Assembly (NCBI RefSeq): GCF_003206065.1 | Contig: NZ_PZJQ01000007.1 | Coordinates: forward strand, 138,142-187,464 | Length of the DNA: 49,323 nucleotides | Direction of reading: 5' to 3' | From: Salinicola halimionae | Lineage (GTDB): Bacteria > Pseudomonadota > Gammaproteobacteria > Pseudomonadales > Halomonadaceae | In this document: piece after piece, positions 41,368-49,323 of the stretch | Position numbering within the stretch: the first letter of the stretch is position 1 | Layout: the number at the start of each line of letters is the position of its first letter | The notes under the pieces: generated by a model | Seen by the model: only the letters and a program-made list of their open reading frames with translations | Database searches by the model: none | Told to the model about the DNA's origin: nothing | Program-made: the position numbers and the translations under genes

Positions 41368-42306
41368 TCATTCGTTCGGTGACATCGATGAATGCAGACT
41401 CGGTGAAATGGCATCCCTTGGGCAGTTCGCGACCGCACTGGCCTTGAGCGTCTGGGCCAGCGCTAGCGTCGCAGGGCCCGCTCCATCGACATCGCGATGA
41501 AATATCTGCAGCGCCACCCGTCGCACCCCGCCCGCTCGCAACGGCAACACTTTCACGCGGCCCTGGTCCAACGCAGAACGAATGCGCGTCTCCGGGACCC
41601 ACGCAAAACCCAGGCCCCGTTCCAGCATGTCAATCGATGTCGATAGATGCCCCAGGGTCCAGCGCTGTTCGGCCTTCAACCAGCCGGCATCGAGTCGCTG
41701 ACGAATCGCCGAGTCCCGAACGACCAGCTGGCGATGCCGTTCTAGATCGCGCAGATCCAGCTCTCGCTGCAATTGATGTAGCGGATGCCCCGGGTGGGCC
41801 ACCGCAATGAAAGGCACTTCGACTATCGGTTCTCCCAGGAATCCCTGCGCGCTGACCCCCGAGATGATCAGGTCCGCCCGACCCTCGTACAACATTTCGA
41901 CAGCACCATTGAGCACAGTCTCATGCAGCTGCACGCGCACGTGAGGAAATGCATCCGAGAACCGCGTCAGTGCCTCGGCCAGAGCATCCCCCGGGAAGAC
42001 CTGATCCACGGCCAGCGTGACCTCCGCCTCGAGGCCGCCGGCCAGCCGCTCTGCTACGTCTTCAAGGGATGCCGCATTCTCGATGAGCTGGCGCGCGCGA
42101 CGCAGCAGCAGACTTCCGGCCTCCGTGAGCACGACCTGACGACCTTTCGGCTCGAAAAGCGCCACCCCTAACTGCTCTTCGATTTTGTGGATTGCATGAT
42201 TGAGTGTCGACGGGCTCCGGTGAACCACTTCGGCCGCCTTGGCAAACCCACCACTATCAGCGACTGCGGCCAGCATCTGCCACTGTAGCAATGTCACTTT
42301 TGGCAC
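41368..42306 (-). CDS. LysR-family transcriptional regulator
   Basis: A 312-residue LysR protein. The helix-turn-helix (about 5-65) contains GGFAKAAEVVHRSPSTLNHAIHKIEEQLGVALFE, followed by a periplasmic-binding-like effector domain. It starts with GTG at 42306, with GGGAG six bases upstream. It is 127 bases upstream of the GST gene in the same direction, but its target is not evident. The short Pro/Ser tail (ISPSLHSSMSPNE) is not conserved in the family. Confidence 0.91.
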   Translation of the reverse strand: MPKVTLLQWQMLAAVADSGGFAKAAEVVHRSPSTLNHAIHKIEEQLGVALFEPKGRQVVLTEAGSLLLRRARQLIENAASLEDVAERLAGGLEAEVTLAVDQVFPGDALAEALTRFSDAFPHVRVQLHETVLNGAVEMLYEGRADLIISGVSAQGFLGEPIVEVPFIAVAHPGHPLHQLQRELDLRDLERHRQLVVRDSAIRQRLDAGWLKAEQRWTLGHLSTSIDMLERGLGFAWVPETRIRSALDQGRVKVLPLRAGGVRRVALQIFHRDVDGAGPATLALAQTLKASAVANCPRDAISPSLHSSMSPNE

Positions 42307-42760
42307 AATCTTCTCCCGTGGATTCGAATTCTGGCGTGCAACATCATCGACAATAGCCCGACGTCTGTTGATAGTGACTCTCTACCACCACGCCGGAAAT
42401 CATGGCCGCTATTGTGACTTACTCAATGTCACGATGAACGTTAAATCGTCGCAATCATGCCAGCACCTTAAAACTATAAAACCTTTACAAGAGTTTTACG
42501 GCAGAAATACTTAGCCAAGAAACAACGCATTTCAGCGCACCATGGCGGTGCAACACCGTGCTCCTACGTCTTACAACTGTTTACGCATTAGGCGCAAAGC
42601 TGCAACTTTCGCCTGATGTCCACTATTCACGCAGAGCCCGGATGGCGCGCCTTCAGATACTGTATGTAAATACAGACTAGGCAATTAATACTAGCTTAGG
42701 GTATGGTTCTTCGGCCTTTATTTAAATCTGTCATCCTTTTTTATCCAGGCCCTTATCTTC
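42307..42760. other. Divergent gap LysR / M23 peptidase
   Basis: A 454-base gap without a convincing gene. It becomes AT-rich toward the peptidase. It holds the LexA-box-like site at 42660-42675 and a possible -10 element TAATAC at 42686-42691. Short frames here overlap the peptidase start in another phase and are not supported. Confidence 0.6.
42660..42675. promoter_or_regulatory. LexA (SOS) box-like site
   Basis: CTGTATGTAAATACAG fits the gammaproteobacterial LexA consensus CTGT-N8-ACAG exactly and is flanked by TA on the left, as in the extended consensus. It lies 86 bases before the M23 peptidase start and just upstream of a possible -10 TAATAC. A chance match is possible. Confidence 0.5.
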
Positions 42761-44428
42761 ATGTTGCGAATTTTCCATTCGCTGCCCCGCACGCACAAAG
42801 TGTTATTGCTTCCGGTTGCCACCATGGTCACCGTGCTGGGTACGCAAAAAATCGTTGGTGTTTTCGGCGATACCGAAAACGCTCAGGCACAGATTCCCGT
42901 CGCGGCGGCGACCACGATTTCTCAGTCGATCGTCAACTCAGCCGCCTCGAGTGAAGCAGCTATCGGCTCGCTTACGCTCGATGATTTATCGAAAGGCATT
43001 CCCCTGGCTCAGCTCAAGCCATTGGAGGTGATGCATCTCGACTTCATTTCTGAAGCACATGCCGATGATGACGCACAGACTCAGGCATTCTCGCCCATCG
43101 CCAAGCCGACGATTCAGCCCGATGTAGAGAAGCTGTCCACGCAGCTGCCGCCGGAGCAGGCCCAGTTGGCCGGTCGTGACGACGATGACACCATCGGGGG
43201 TACTTCTTATGAAGACTGGACTTTCGATAACGCTCAGGATCCTTCCGGCGATACGGAGCTAGGTGACGAGATCGCGTCCCGGGAAACCTACGTGCCGGAG
43301 TGGCAAAGCTACACCATCCAGAGCGGGGACTCTTTCGCGCTTACTGCCGAAAGAACGCTGGGTCTGGCATATAGTGATGTGATGCAGATTCTCAATACCG
43401 TGCCGGACAAGAAAGTCCTGACGCGCTGGAGAGTCGGCCACAGCTTCGACTACAAGCTCGACGAGAACGGTCAGCTGCTGGCACTTCGCGTCATGAAAAA
43501 CCCTCGAGAAGGTTACCTGCTCAAGCGTGGTGACGAGACCGCAGAATTCGCCTATACCCCGGTGGAGAAAGCGGGAGAAGCTGCCCAGCGCATGTTCAGC
43601 GGCACGGTCAACGGCTCGTTTGCTCTATCGGCGCAGTCGACCGGCCTCTCCAACTCAGAAGTGTCCGAGCTCACCAACATTCTCTCCAAGAAGCTCGATT
43701 TCCGTCGCGACGCACGCGCCGGCGATCAATTTCGCGTACTGGTAGAGTCGGACATGATCGATGGCCATTCTCTGGATTCCAAGGTCCTGGCCGCCGAATA
43801 TGAAGGGCAGCGCATGGATCTGACGGTGCTTCGCAATAGTGCCGACGATCACTTCTACACGCCAGACGGCAATAGCCTCGATCCGGCTTTCGATCGCTAT
43901 CCCTTTCAAGGCAATTATCGAATCAGCTCACCGTTTAACCTGCGACGCCTTCACCCGGTCACGGGGCGTATCAGCCCTCACAAGGGCACTGATTTTGCCA
44001 TGCGCTCCGGCACGCCGATTGATGCACCGGCCGATGGCGTCGTCGAACGCGTGGTCAATCATCCGCTCGCCGGGCGTTATATCGTCATCCGCCACAACAA
44101 CGGCTACGAAACCCGCTTCCTGCATCTGAGCAAGGCTCTCGTCAAGCCCGGAGAGCACGTCAAGATGGGTGAAGAAATCGCCCTGTCGGGAAGTACTGGC
44201 CGCGTCACCGGACCTCACCTTCACTACGAGGTCATGGTCAATAACCATCAGGTCGATCCCATGCGCGTCAAACTGCCTGAATCTCAGAGGCTGAGAGGCG
44301 ACGCCCTGGCCGCGTTCAAGCGCGAATCGGAAAACCTGCTGGCAAAACTGGATCAAAGCGGCGGCGATGAACCGGCCATCGCCCAGGTCGATATCTCAGG
44401 CAAACCAGCCGGGGACGACAACATCTAG
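42761..44428 (+). CDS. M23-family murein DD-endopeptidase, MepM/YebA-like
   Basis: A 555-residue cell-wall hydrolase. An N-terminal hydrophobic anchor (about 13-33, HKVLLLPVATMVTVLG) resembles the OapA/MepM start. A long low-complexity acidic linker follows (about 35-175), then a LysM-like/OapA segment (YTIQSGDSFALTAERTLG). The C-terminal LytM domain has metal ligands His407 and Asp411 (HKGTDFAM) and catalytic His486 and His488 (GPHLHYEV). MepM cleaves crosslinks between peptides to allow cell-wall growth. The linker is longer than in E. coli MepM. A LexA-box-like site lies upstream. Confidence 0.9.
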   Translation: MLRIFHSLPRTHKVLLLPVATMVTVLGTQKIVGVFGDTENAQAQIPVAAATTISQSIVNSAASSEAAIGSLTLDDLSKGIPLAQLKPLEVMHLDFISEAHADDDAQTQAFSPIAKPTIQPDVEKLSTQLPPEQAQLAGRDDDDTIGGTSYEDWTFDNAQDPSGDTELGDEIASRETYVPEWQSYTIQSGDSFALTAERTLGLAYSDVMQILNTVPDKKVLTRWRVGHSFDYKLDENGQLLALRVMKNPREGYLLKRGDETAEFAYTPVEKAGEAAQRMFSGTVNGSFALSAQSTGLSNSEVSELTNILSKKLDFRRDARAGDQFRVLVESDMIDGHSLDSKVLAAEYEGQRMDLTVLRNSADDHFYTPDGNSLDPAFDRYPFQGNYRISSPFNLRRLHPVTGRISPHKGTDFAMRSGTPIDAPADGVVERVVNHPLAGRYIVIRHNNGYETRFLHLSKALVKPGEHVKMGEEIALSGSTGRVTGPHLHYEVMVNNHQVDPMRVKLPESQRLRGDALAAFKRESENLLAKLDQSGGDEPAIAQVDISGKPAGDDNI

Positions 44429-45148
44429 CCTCAGCACGCCGGAATTCTAGCGAGCTTCCCCGTAGGACATCCCCTGTCGTTGGATATCAACTCAACGACA
44501 GGGCATGTCATCGAATGTGTCAGTACCCTTACACTCGCCCCCCATTGTGAGCCACACGGAAAATACCGTGGGAGGTATCACGGGCACGACCTCTATCTGT
44601 ACGTCTTCGGAAACACTGTCTTCAAAAAACTTGGCAGCGAAGTCGTCCCCATGTCGTGGAGTCACACATCCTTCTCGCCCTCGCAGTAAACCCATCCTAA
44701 GCCGCACTCTAATTTTTATGAGTAAATCCGCTATTAGCAGGCATCTACTGAGCACAAGCTCATGGTAGGAATTCGACACATACCACTGAAGCAATTCTAT
44801 AGATCATCATAGGACCGGCAATAAATATTTAGTTGTTTAATAAATAAATCATCCACTACCTTTTCTCCACTATTCCTCTGAACACAAACACTACCGCGGG
44901 TTAAAAATACTTCGACCTCAGGTAACAAAGCATTACCAAGTGGGCAACCGCCCGCGCCTAAGTGATTGTTTTTTATTGAATCATATACACCAATTAAAAT
45001 TTAATACTAATGTTCCATCCCTTAACAGTTTGCAATATTGAACCGACTCTCCTAGACCTAAATGTTAGAAAACCTGCAAAAAATCATTGGTTAAGAACTC
45101 AATGTAAAGCCCTGTAAATTTCACAGGCGAACGGTTCGGGGGAAGCAC
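44429..45148. other. AT-rich intergenic region before the giant adhesin
   Basis: A 720-base gap. The first part holds an 11-bp perfect hairpin (44472-44503); no gene is supported (a 69-codon frame from a TTG at 44480 has no ribosome site or similarity). From about 44800 to 45120 the DNA is strikingly AT-rich against its GC-rich surroundings. That is typical of promoters of large adhesins silenced by H-NS/MvaT-like proteins. Just before the adhesin start, CCTGT and ACAGG (about 45112-45128) form a small dyad. Confidence 0.6.
44472..44503. other. Perfect hairpin after the M23 peptidase gene
   Basis: CCCTGTCGTTG (44472-44482) pairs with CAACGACAGGG (44493-44503) around ten bases, 44 bases after the peptidase stop. 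There is no T run on either side, so an intrinsic terminator is doubtful; it may protect the mRNA end or act with Rho. Confidence 0.55.
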
Positions 45149-45835
45149 ATGTCCATTTCCGCAAAAGTCAGCGCACTCAACGAAGATGTTGCTGTAGCAC
45201 CCGCTAATGCTATCGGTATTGACGGCACAATCGCTATCAACCAACCGGGAAAAGTGCTGCTGAGTCTGTCACCGGACGACGTTCAGGTGCTACAGCGAGA
45301 CGGAAATGACCTGCTGATCCAAACCGCGGACGGCCAGTTTATTCGCATCGAGAACTTCTACGGCAGCAACGAAGCGGCCGCGAGCCAACTTTATTTGACC
45401 GATGAGAATCAGGAGCTGATCTGGGCAGACCTTGGCTCAGCAAGTAGCGATAGCTTTCTCATCGCCGATTACGTGTCCCAAGGTGAGTTTGGTGTCTTCG
45501 CACCGGCCACCATGGCTGGCGAGAATGCCGGCGCCGGAATCACCCCGCTCGGCTGGGCCGCCATCGGCGGTGGGGCGCTGGCTGCCGGTGCCCTGGCCGC
45601 TGGTGGTGGCGGTGGTGGCGGAAACGACGGTGATGACACACCACCGGACGATGGAGAGGACGGCGAAGGCGATACGACACCCCCCCGATGCGCCCACAGT
45701 CAATCCTTCCAACGGAGAAACCATCAGCGGCGGAGCCGAACCCGGCAGCACGGTCATCATCACCGATGGCGACGGGAGCCCGATCGGCGAGACCACGACC
45801 GACGACGATGGCAACTGGACGTTGACGCCCGATGA
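45149..45835 (+). CDS. N-terminal module of a giant BapA-like adhesin, ended by a frameshift
   Basis: As sequenced this frame gives 228 residues. Residues 1-120 form a BapA prefix-like domain (VLLSLSPDDVQVLQRDGNDLLIQ, then FIRIENFYG and LIWADLG). Next comes a small hydrophobic, Ala/Gly-rich segment (135-158) and an acidic linker ending DTTPP at 179. From residue 180 the sequence becomes Arg/His-rich and stops at 45835. The cause is the seven-C run at 45680-45686; with six C the frame continues into the Ig-like repeats. GGGGGAA lies six bases before the ATG. By family, this domain is the cell-proximal end of type I-secreted biofilm adhesins. Confidence 0.85.
   Translation: MSISAKVSALNEDVAVAPANAIGIDGTIAINQPGKVLLSLSPDDVQVLQRDGNDLLIQTADGQFIRIENFYGSNEAAASQLYLTDENQELIWADLGSASSDSFLIADYVSQGEFGVFAPATMAGENAGAGITPLGWAAIGGGALAAGALAAGGGGGGGNDGDDTPPDDGEDGEGDTTPPRCAHSQSFQRRNHQRRSRTRQHGHHHRWRREPDRRDHDRRRWQLDVDAR
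45680..45686 (+). other. Seven-cytosine tract causing +1 frameshift
   Basis: GAT-ACG-ACA is followed by seven C. Upstream codons begin at positions equal to 2 mod 3, and the repeat-coding frame after the tract begins at 0 mod 3 (GAT at 45687). One extra C explains the shift exactly. It may be a slippage mutation, a phase-variation site or a sequencing error. Confidence 0.9.
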
Positions 45836-48800
45836 ACCGCTGCCCGATGGCACAGCAATCGAAGTCGTTGCGCAGGACCCAGCTGGCAATATCAGCGAGC
45901 CGACAACCGGCAACATCGATGCCACCGCGCCGGCAACCCCGGTCATCGATCCCACCAACGGCGAAACGCTCATCGGTACCGCCGAGCCCGGTAGCACGAT
46001 CACGTTGACCGACGGTGACGGCAACGTCATGGGCGAAGCGATTACCGACGATAACGGCAACTGGTCCTTCCAGCCAGACGAGCCGCTTGCCGATGGCACC
46101 GAAGTCAACGCCACCGCTACCGACGCTGCCGGCAATGTCAGTGATCCAGCTTCCACGATCGTCGGTGGCGCGATCGTCGACAATACGCCGCCCGCGGCAC
46201 CCACCGATGTCACCGTGGCCGATGACGGCACTACCGTTACCGGCACTGCCGAGCCCGGTTCGACCGTTACCATCGAAGACGCCGACGGAAACCCTCTTGG
46301 TTCGGTCATCGCGAACGATGACGGCAGCTTCAGCGTGCCACTCGATCCGGCCCTCACCAACGGCGAGGATGTCACCGCCACTGCCACCGACGCTGTCGGT
46401 AACGAAAGCGACCCTACCAGCGCCACCGCCCCCGACCTGACTGCGCCGGATGCACCCACCGATGTCACCGTGGCCGACGACGGCACCGCCGTTACCGGCG
46501 CTGCCGAACCCGGCTCGACCGTCACCATCAGCGACACCGAAGGAAATCCTCTCGGTTCGGTCATCGCGAACGATGACGGCAGTTTCAGCGTGCCACTCGA
46601 TCCGGCCCTCACCAACGGCGAGGACGTCACCGCCACTGCCACCGACGCTGTCGGTAACGAAAGCGACACGACCAGCGCCACCGCCCCCGACCTGACTGCG
46701 CCGGATGCACCCACCGATGTCACCGTGGCCGACGACGGTAACGCCGTTACCGGCACTGCCGAACCCGGCTCGACCGTCACCATCAACGACGCCGACGGAA
46801 ATCCTCTCGGCTCGGTCATCGCGAACGATGACGGCAGCTTCAGCGTGCCACTCGACCCGGCCCTCACCAACGGCGAGGATGTCACCGCCACTGCCACCGA
46901 CGACGCCGGTAACGAGAGTGACCCCACGGGTGCCACCGCCCCGGACGTGAATGACAATACGCCACCCGCGACCCCGACGATTGGCGCCGCCAATGATGAT
47001 ATCGATCCGCAGATCGGCGGCCTCGATAACGGTGACAGCACTAACGACGCCACGCCCACGCTGAGTGGTCGCGCGGAGGCTGGCAGTACCGTCGCGATCT
47101 ACGCCGGCGATGATGTTCTGGATACCGTGATCGCCGACGACCAGGGTAACTGGTCTTATACGCCTGACGCGCTCGATGACGGCGATTACGCCTTCACCGT
47201 CACCGCTACCGACAGCACCGGCAATGTGTCGAACGCAAGTGATTCATTCACCCTGATAATCGACACCCAGCCTCCTACGGCTCCCGTGGTCAACCCGACC
47301 GATGGGCAAATCCTCACCGGTAGTGCCGAGGCCGGCAGTACCGTGACCCTGACGGACGTAGACGATAACGTCATCGCTACGGTGACGTCCGATATCAACG
47401 GCAACTGGTCGTTTGCGCCAGAAACACCATTACCGGACGACACCACTTTTAACGCCACCGCTACTGACGCCGCCGGTAACATCAGCCAGCCCGGTAGCGC
47501 TTCGGTCGATGCCAATCTGGAAGACACGCTCCCCCCTTCCGAGCCCGTAATCATCACCTCGCTGGATGCGGCCGCCCCCGTCACCGGAAACGTCGACAAC
47601 GGCGGAACGACCAATGATCCCAACCCGACGTTGGTGGGTACCGCTGAAGCAACCAATACGGTCCAGGTCTGGGCTGACGATGGCAGCAATATGCAAATGC
47701 TCGGCTCGACTCAGGCCGACAATTTCGGTAACTGGAGCTTCAGAATTTTCAGTCGCCTGGCAGACGGCAATACGACTTTCAGGGCGATATCGATCGACCC
47801 GGCCGGCCAGGAATCGGCGACCAGTTCATCCTATGCCGTCGTTGTCGACACGACGCCGCCAGATGCCCCGACCATCGATAGCGCGACTGACGATGTCGAT
47901 CCGACCGGTATGCTTGACGATGGTGACAGCACCAACGACACCACGCCTGCGCTGACCGGCACCGCTGAAGCCAACGCTACCGTGACCATCTCGGCCAACG
48001 GTGCGGCACTCGGCAGCATCACCGCTGACGGCGACGGCAACTGGTCATTCACCCCCGAAGCTCTGAATGAGGGCGATGTCACCTTTACCGCCACGGCAAC
48101 CGATGCCGCTGGCAACGTCTCGCCCATCAGCGATGGCTTCACTCTGACATTGGATGAAACGGCGCCCGATGCCGGCGACAACAGCATCTCGATCAACGAT
48201 GGCGGGGACGGTGCCTTGAATGTCGATGAAGCTGGCGGCGTCACGCTGACAGGGCGAATCGAGAGTGGCGCCTCCGTTACCGGTTTGACGATCAGCGATG
48301 GGGCCGATGGCAGCATCGACGTTCCGCTCGAAAACATCGATGTCGATGCCAACGGCAACCTAACCGTCAGTGGCGTGGATCTCTCCAGTCTCTCTGATGG
48401 CGAGCTGACTGCCACCCTCTATGTGACCGATGCCGCCGGCAATACCGGCACGGTCACCGATACGACCACCTTGGATAGCGTGGCGCCGGATGCCCCGACA
48501 GCAGCGCTGGCCAACGATACCGCCACCGGGGACGACGGCATTACCAGCGATGCCACGGTCAACGTCGGTGGCCTCGAAGACGGCGCAACCTGGGAATACA
48601 CCACCGACGGCGGCAGCACGTGGATCGACGGCACTGGTGCCAGTTTCGAACTGCCGGAAGGCATCTACGCCGATGGTGACGTGCAGGTGCACCAGACCGA
48701 TGCCGCGGGCAATACCAGCGATACGGGCAACCTCGGCACGGTGGCGATCGACCTGACCGCACCGGAAGCCCCAGTCATTGAAGGCGCCGAAGATGACATC

Positions 48801-49323
48801 CCCTCGCCTGGACCCATCGACGATGGAGAAACGACCAACGACGTAACGCCCACGTTGATCGGTAGCGCCGAAGCCAATGCCATCGTCACGGTCTACGCCG
48901 ATGGCCGAGCGCTAGGCACCACATCGGCCGACGACAACGGCGACTGGCAGTTCGCAACCGACGAGGAGGATCAATTGTTTGGCGGTGAAACAGTCTTCAC
49001 TGCCACCGCAACCGATGTTGCTGGCAACGTTTCCGCCACCAGCCCGACGTTTACGCTGACCTTTGACACGACCGCTCCTGCAGCGCCCGTGATCGATCCC
49101 ACCGACGGCGACGAGATCACCGGTACCGCCGAGCCCGGCAGCACGGTCACGTTGACCGATGGCGATGACAACGCGATTGGTACCGTGACGGCTGATCCGG
49201 ATGACGGCAGTTGGTCGTTCACGCCAGACGAGCCGCTACCCGATGGCACAGAGGTCAATGCCACCGCGACCGATGCCAGCGGCAATACCAGCCCTGAAGC
49301 CACTGTCACGGTCGATGCCACAG
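45687..49323 (+). CDS. Giant adhesin, Ig-like repeat region (partial, runs off window)
   Basis: After the C tract the frame starting DAPTVNPSNGETISGG stays open for 1212 codons to the window end. It encodes about 13 tandem bacterial Ig-like modules of roughly 80-105 residues. Typical elements are GTAEPGSTVTLTDGDG, DDNGNWSF, PLPDGTEVNATATDAAGN and DTTAPDAPVI linkers. The composition is strongly acidic (Asp, Thr, Gly), as in calcium-stabilised, halophile-type BapA/LapA adhesins that extend from the cell surface. There is no start codon of its own with a ribosome site, so it belongs to the 45149 gene. The C-terminal secretion signal and type I secretion genes should lie downstream of the window. 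Confidence 0.88.
46197..46961 (+). repeat. Three near-identical 255-bp tandem repeats
   Basis: Units start at 46197, 46452 and 46707, each 255 bp (85 codons, one Ig-like module beginning APTDVTVADDG). They differ at only a few positions, for example DAVGNESDP against DAVGNESDT and DDAGNESDP. The other modules in this gene are much more divergent, so these three arose by recent duplication or are kept alike by gene conversion. Confidence 0.95.

Noticed and set aside
44480-44689. A 69-codon frame starting with TTG after the M23 peptidase gene.
   Set aside because: The start lies inside a hairpin, there is no ribosome site, and no known domain is visible.
45437-47059. A 540-codon open frame on the minus strand, rich in Ser/Val/Pro.
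   Set aside because: It is the antisense shadow of the highly biased adhesin repeat region; its repeats mirror the 255-bp units and it has no recognisable domain.

Overview
This 49.3 kb window is GC-rich, densely coding bacterial chromosome. It looks like a halophilic or marine gammaproteobacterium of the Halomonadaceae type (Halomonas, Chromohalobacter, Salinicola and relatives). That placement is inferred from the general character of the proteins and the wealth of TRAP transporters; there is no rRNA or other phylogenetic marker here. No tRNA, rRNA, insertion sequence, integrase or CRISPR array was seen.

Layout. (1) 90-2563: wrbA, an ArgE-type M20 deacetylase and a gamma-glutamylcyclotransferase-like gene. 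(2) 2609-12314: a sugar-acid cluster with a FadR-type regulator, a 2-keto-3-deoxy-L-fuconate dehydrogenase-like SDR, a diketo-acid hydrolase (FAH family), an L-galactonate 5-dehydrogenase-like enzyme, altronate dehydratase, tagaturonate reductase and a TRAP transporter. (3) 12350-17240, minus strand: a second TRAP system with a YiaK-like dehydrogenase and a NanR-like regulator. (4) 17548-22307: a DgoR-like regulator, an atypical SDR, an IlvD/Edd sugar-acid dehydratase and an AraD1/GguC protein. (5) 22774-28077: a tripartite tricarboxylate transporter (TctCBA) with an Ldh_2 dehydrogenase and an XylX-like FAH dehydratase. (6) 28153-37270: LysR, L-fuconate dehydratase, a third TRAP transporter, a D-2-hydroxyacid dehydrogenase, a GarR-like reductase and a GntR regulator with two apparent DNA-binding domains. 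(7) 37550-42306: housekeeping genes (deaD, yaiI family, glutathionyl-hydroquinone reductase, LysR). (8) 42761-end: a MepM-like M23 peptidase, then, after an AT-rich gap, the start of a giant BapA-like adhesin of Ig-like repeats that runs off the window.

How it fits together. Regions 2 to 6 form about 35 kb specialised in aldonic/uronic acid uptake and breakdown, with four binding-protein-dependent secondary transporters and six regulators. L-galactonate could go through tagaturonate and altronate to 2-keto-3-deoxygluconate. L-fuconate could go through dehydratase, dehydrogenase and hydrolase to pyruvate and lactate. Pentonates could go through the IlvD/AraD1 or FAH dehydratases to alpha-ketoglutarate semialdehyde. 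No glycosidase, sugar kinase, KDG kinase or aldolase, or semialdehyde dehydrogenase is present, so the pathways must be finished by genes elsewhere.

Most notable observations: a 7-cytosine run that puts the adhesin out of frame; a matching pair of operator-like sites in the first sugar-acid cluster; a LexA-box-like site before the cell-wall peptidase; a perfect 22-bp palindrome before araD1; a 10-copy heptamer repeat between two genes; and an SDR that has lost its catalytic Tyr/Lys pair.
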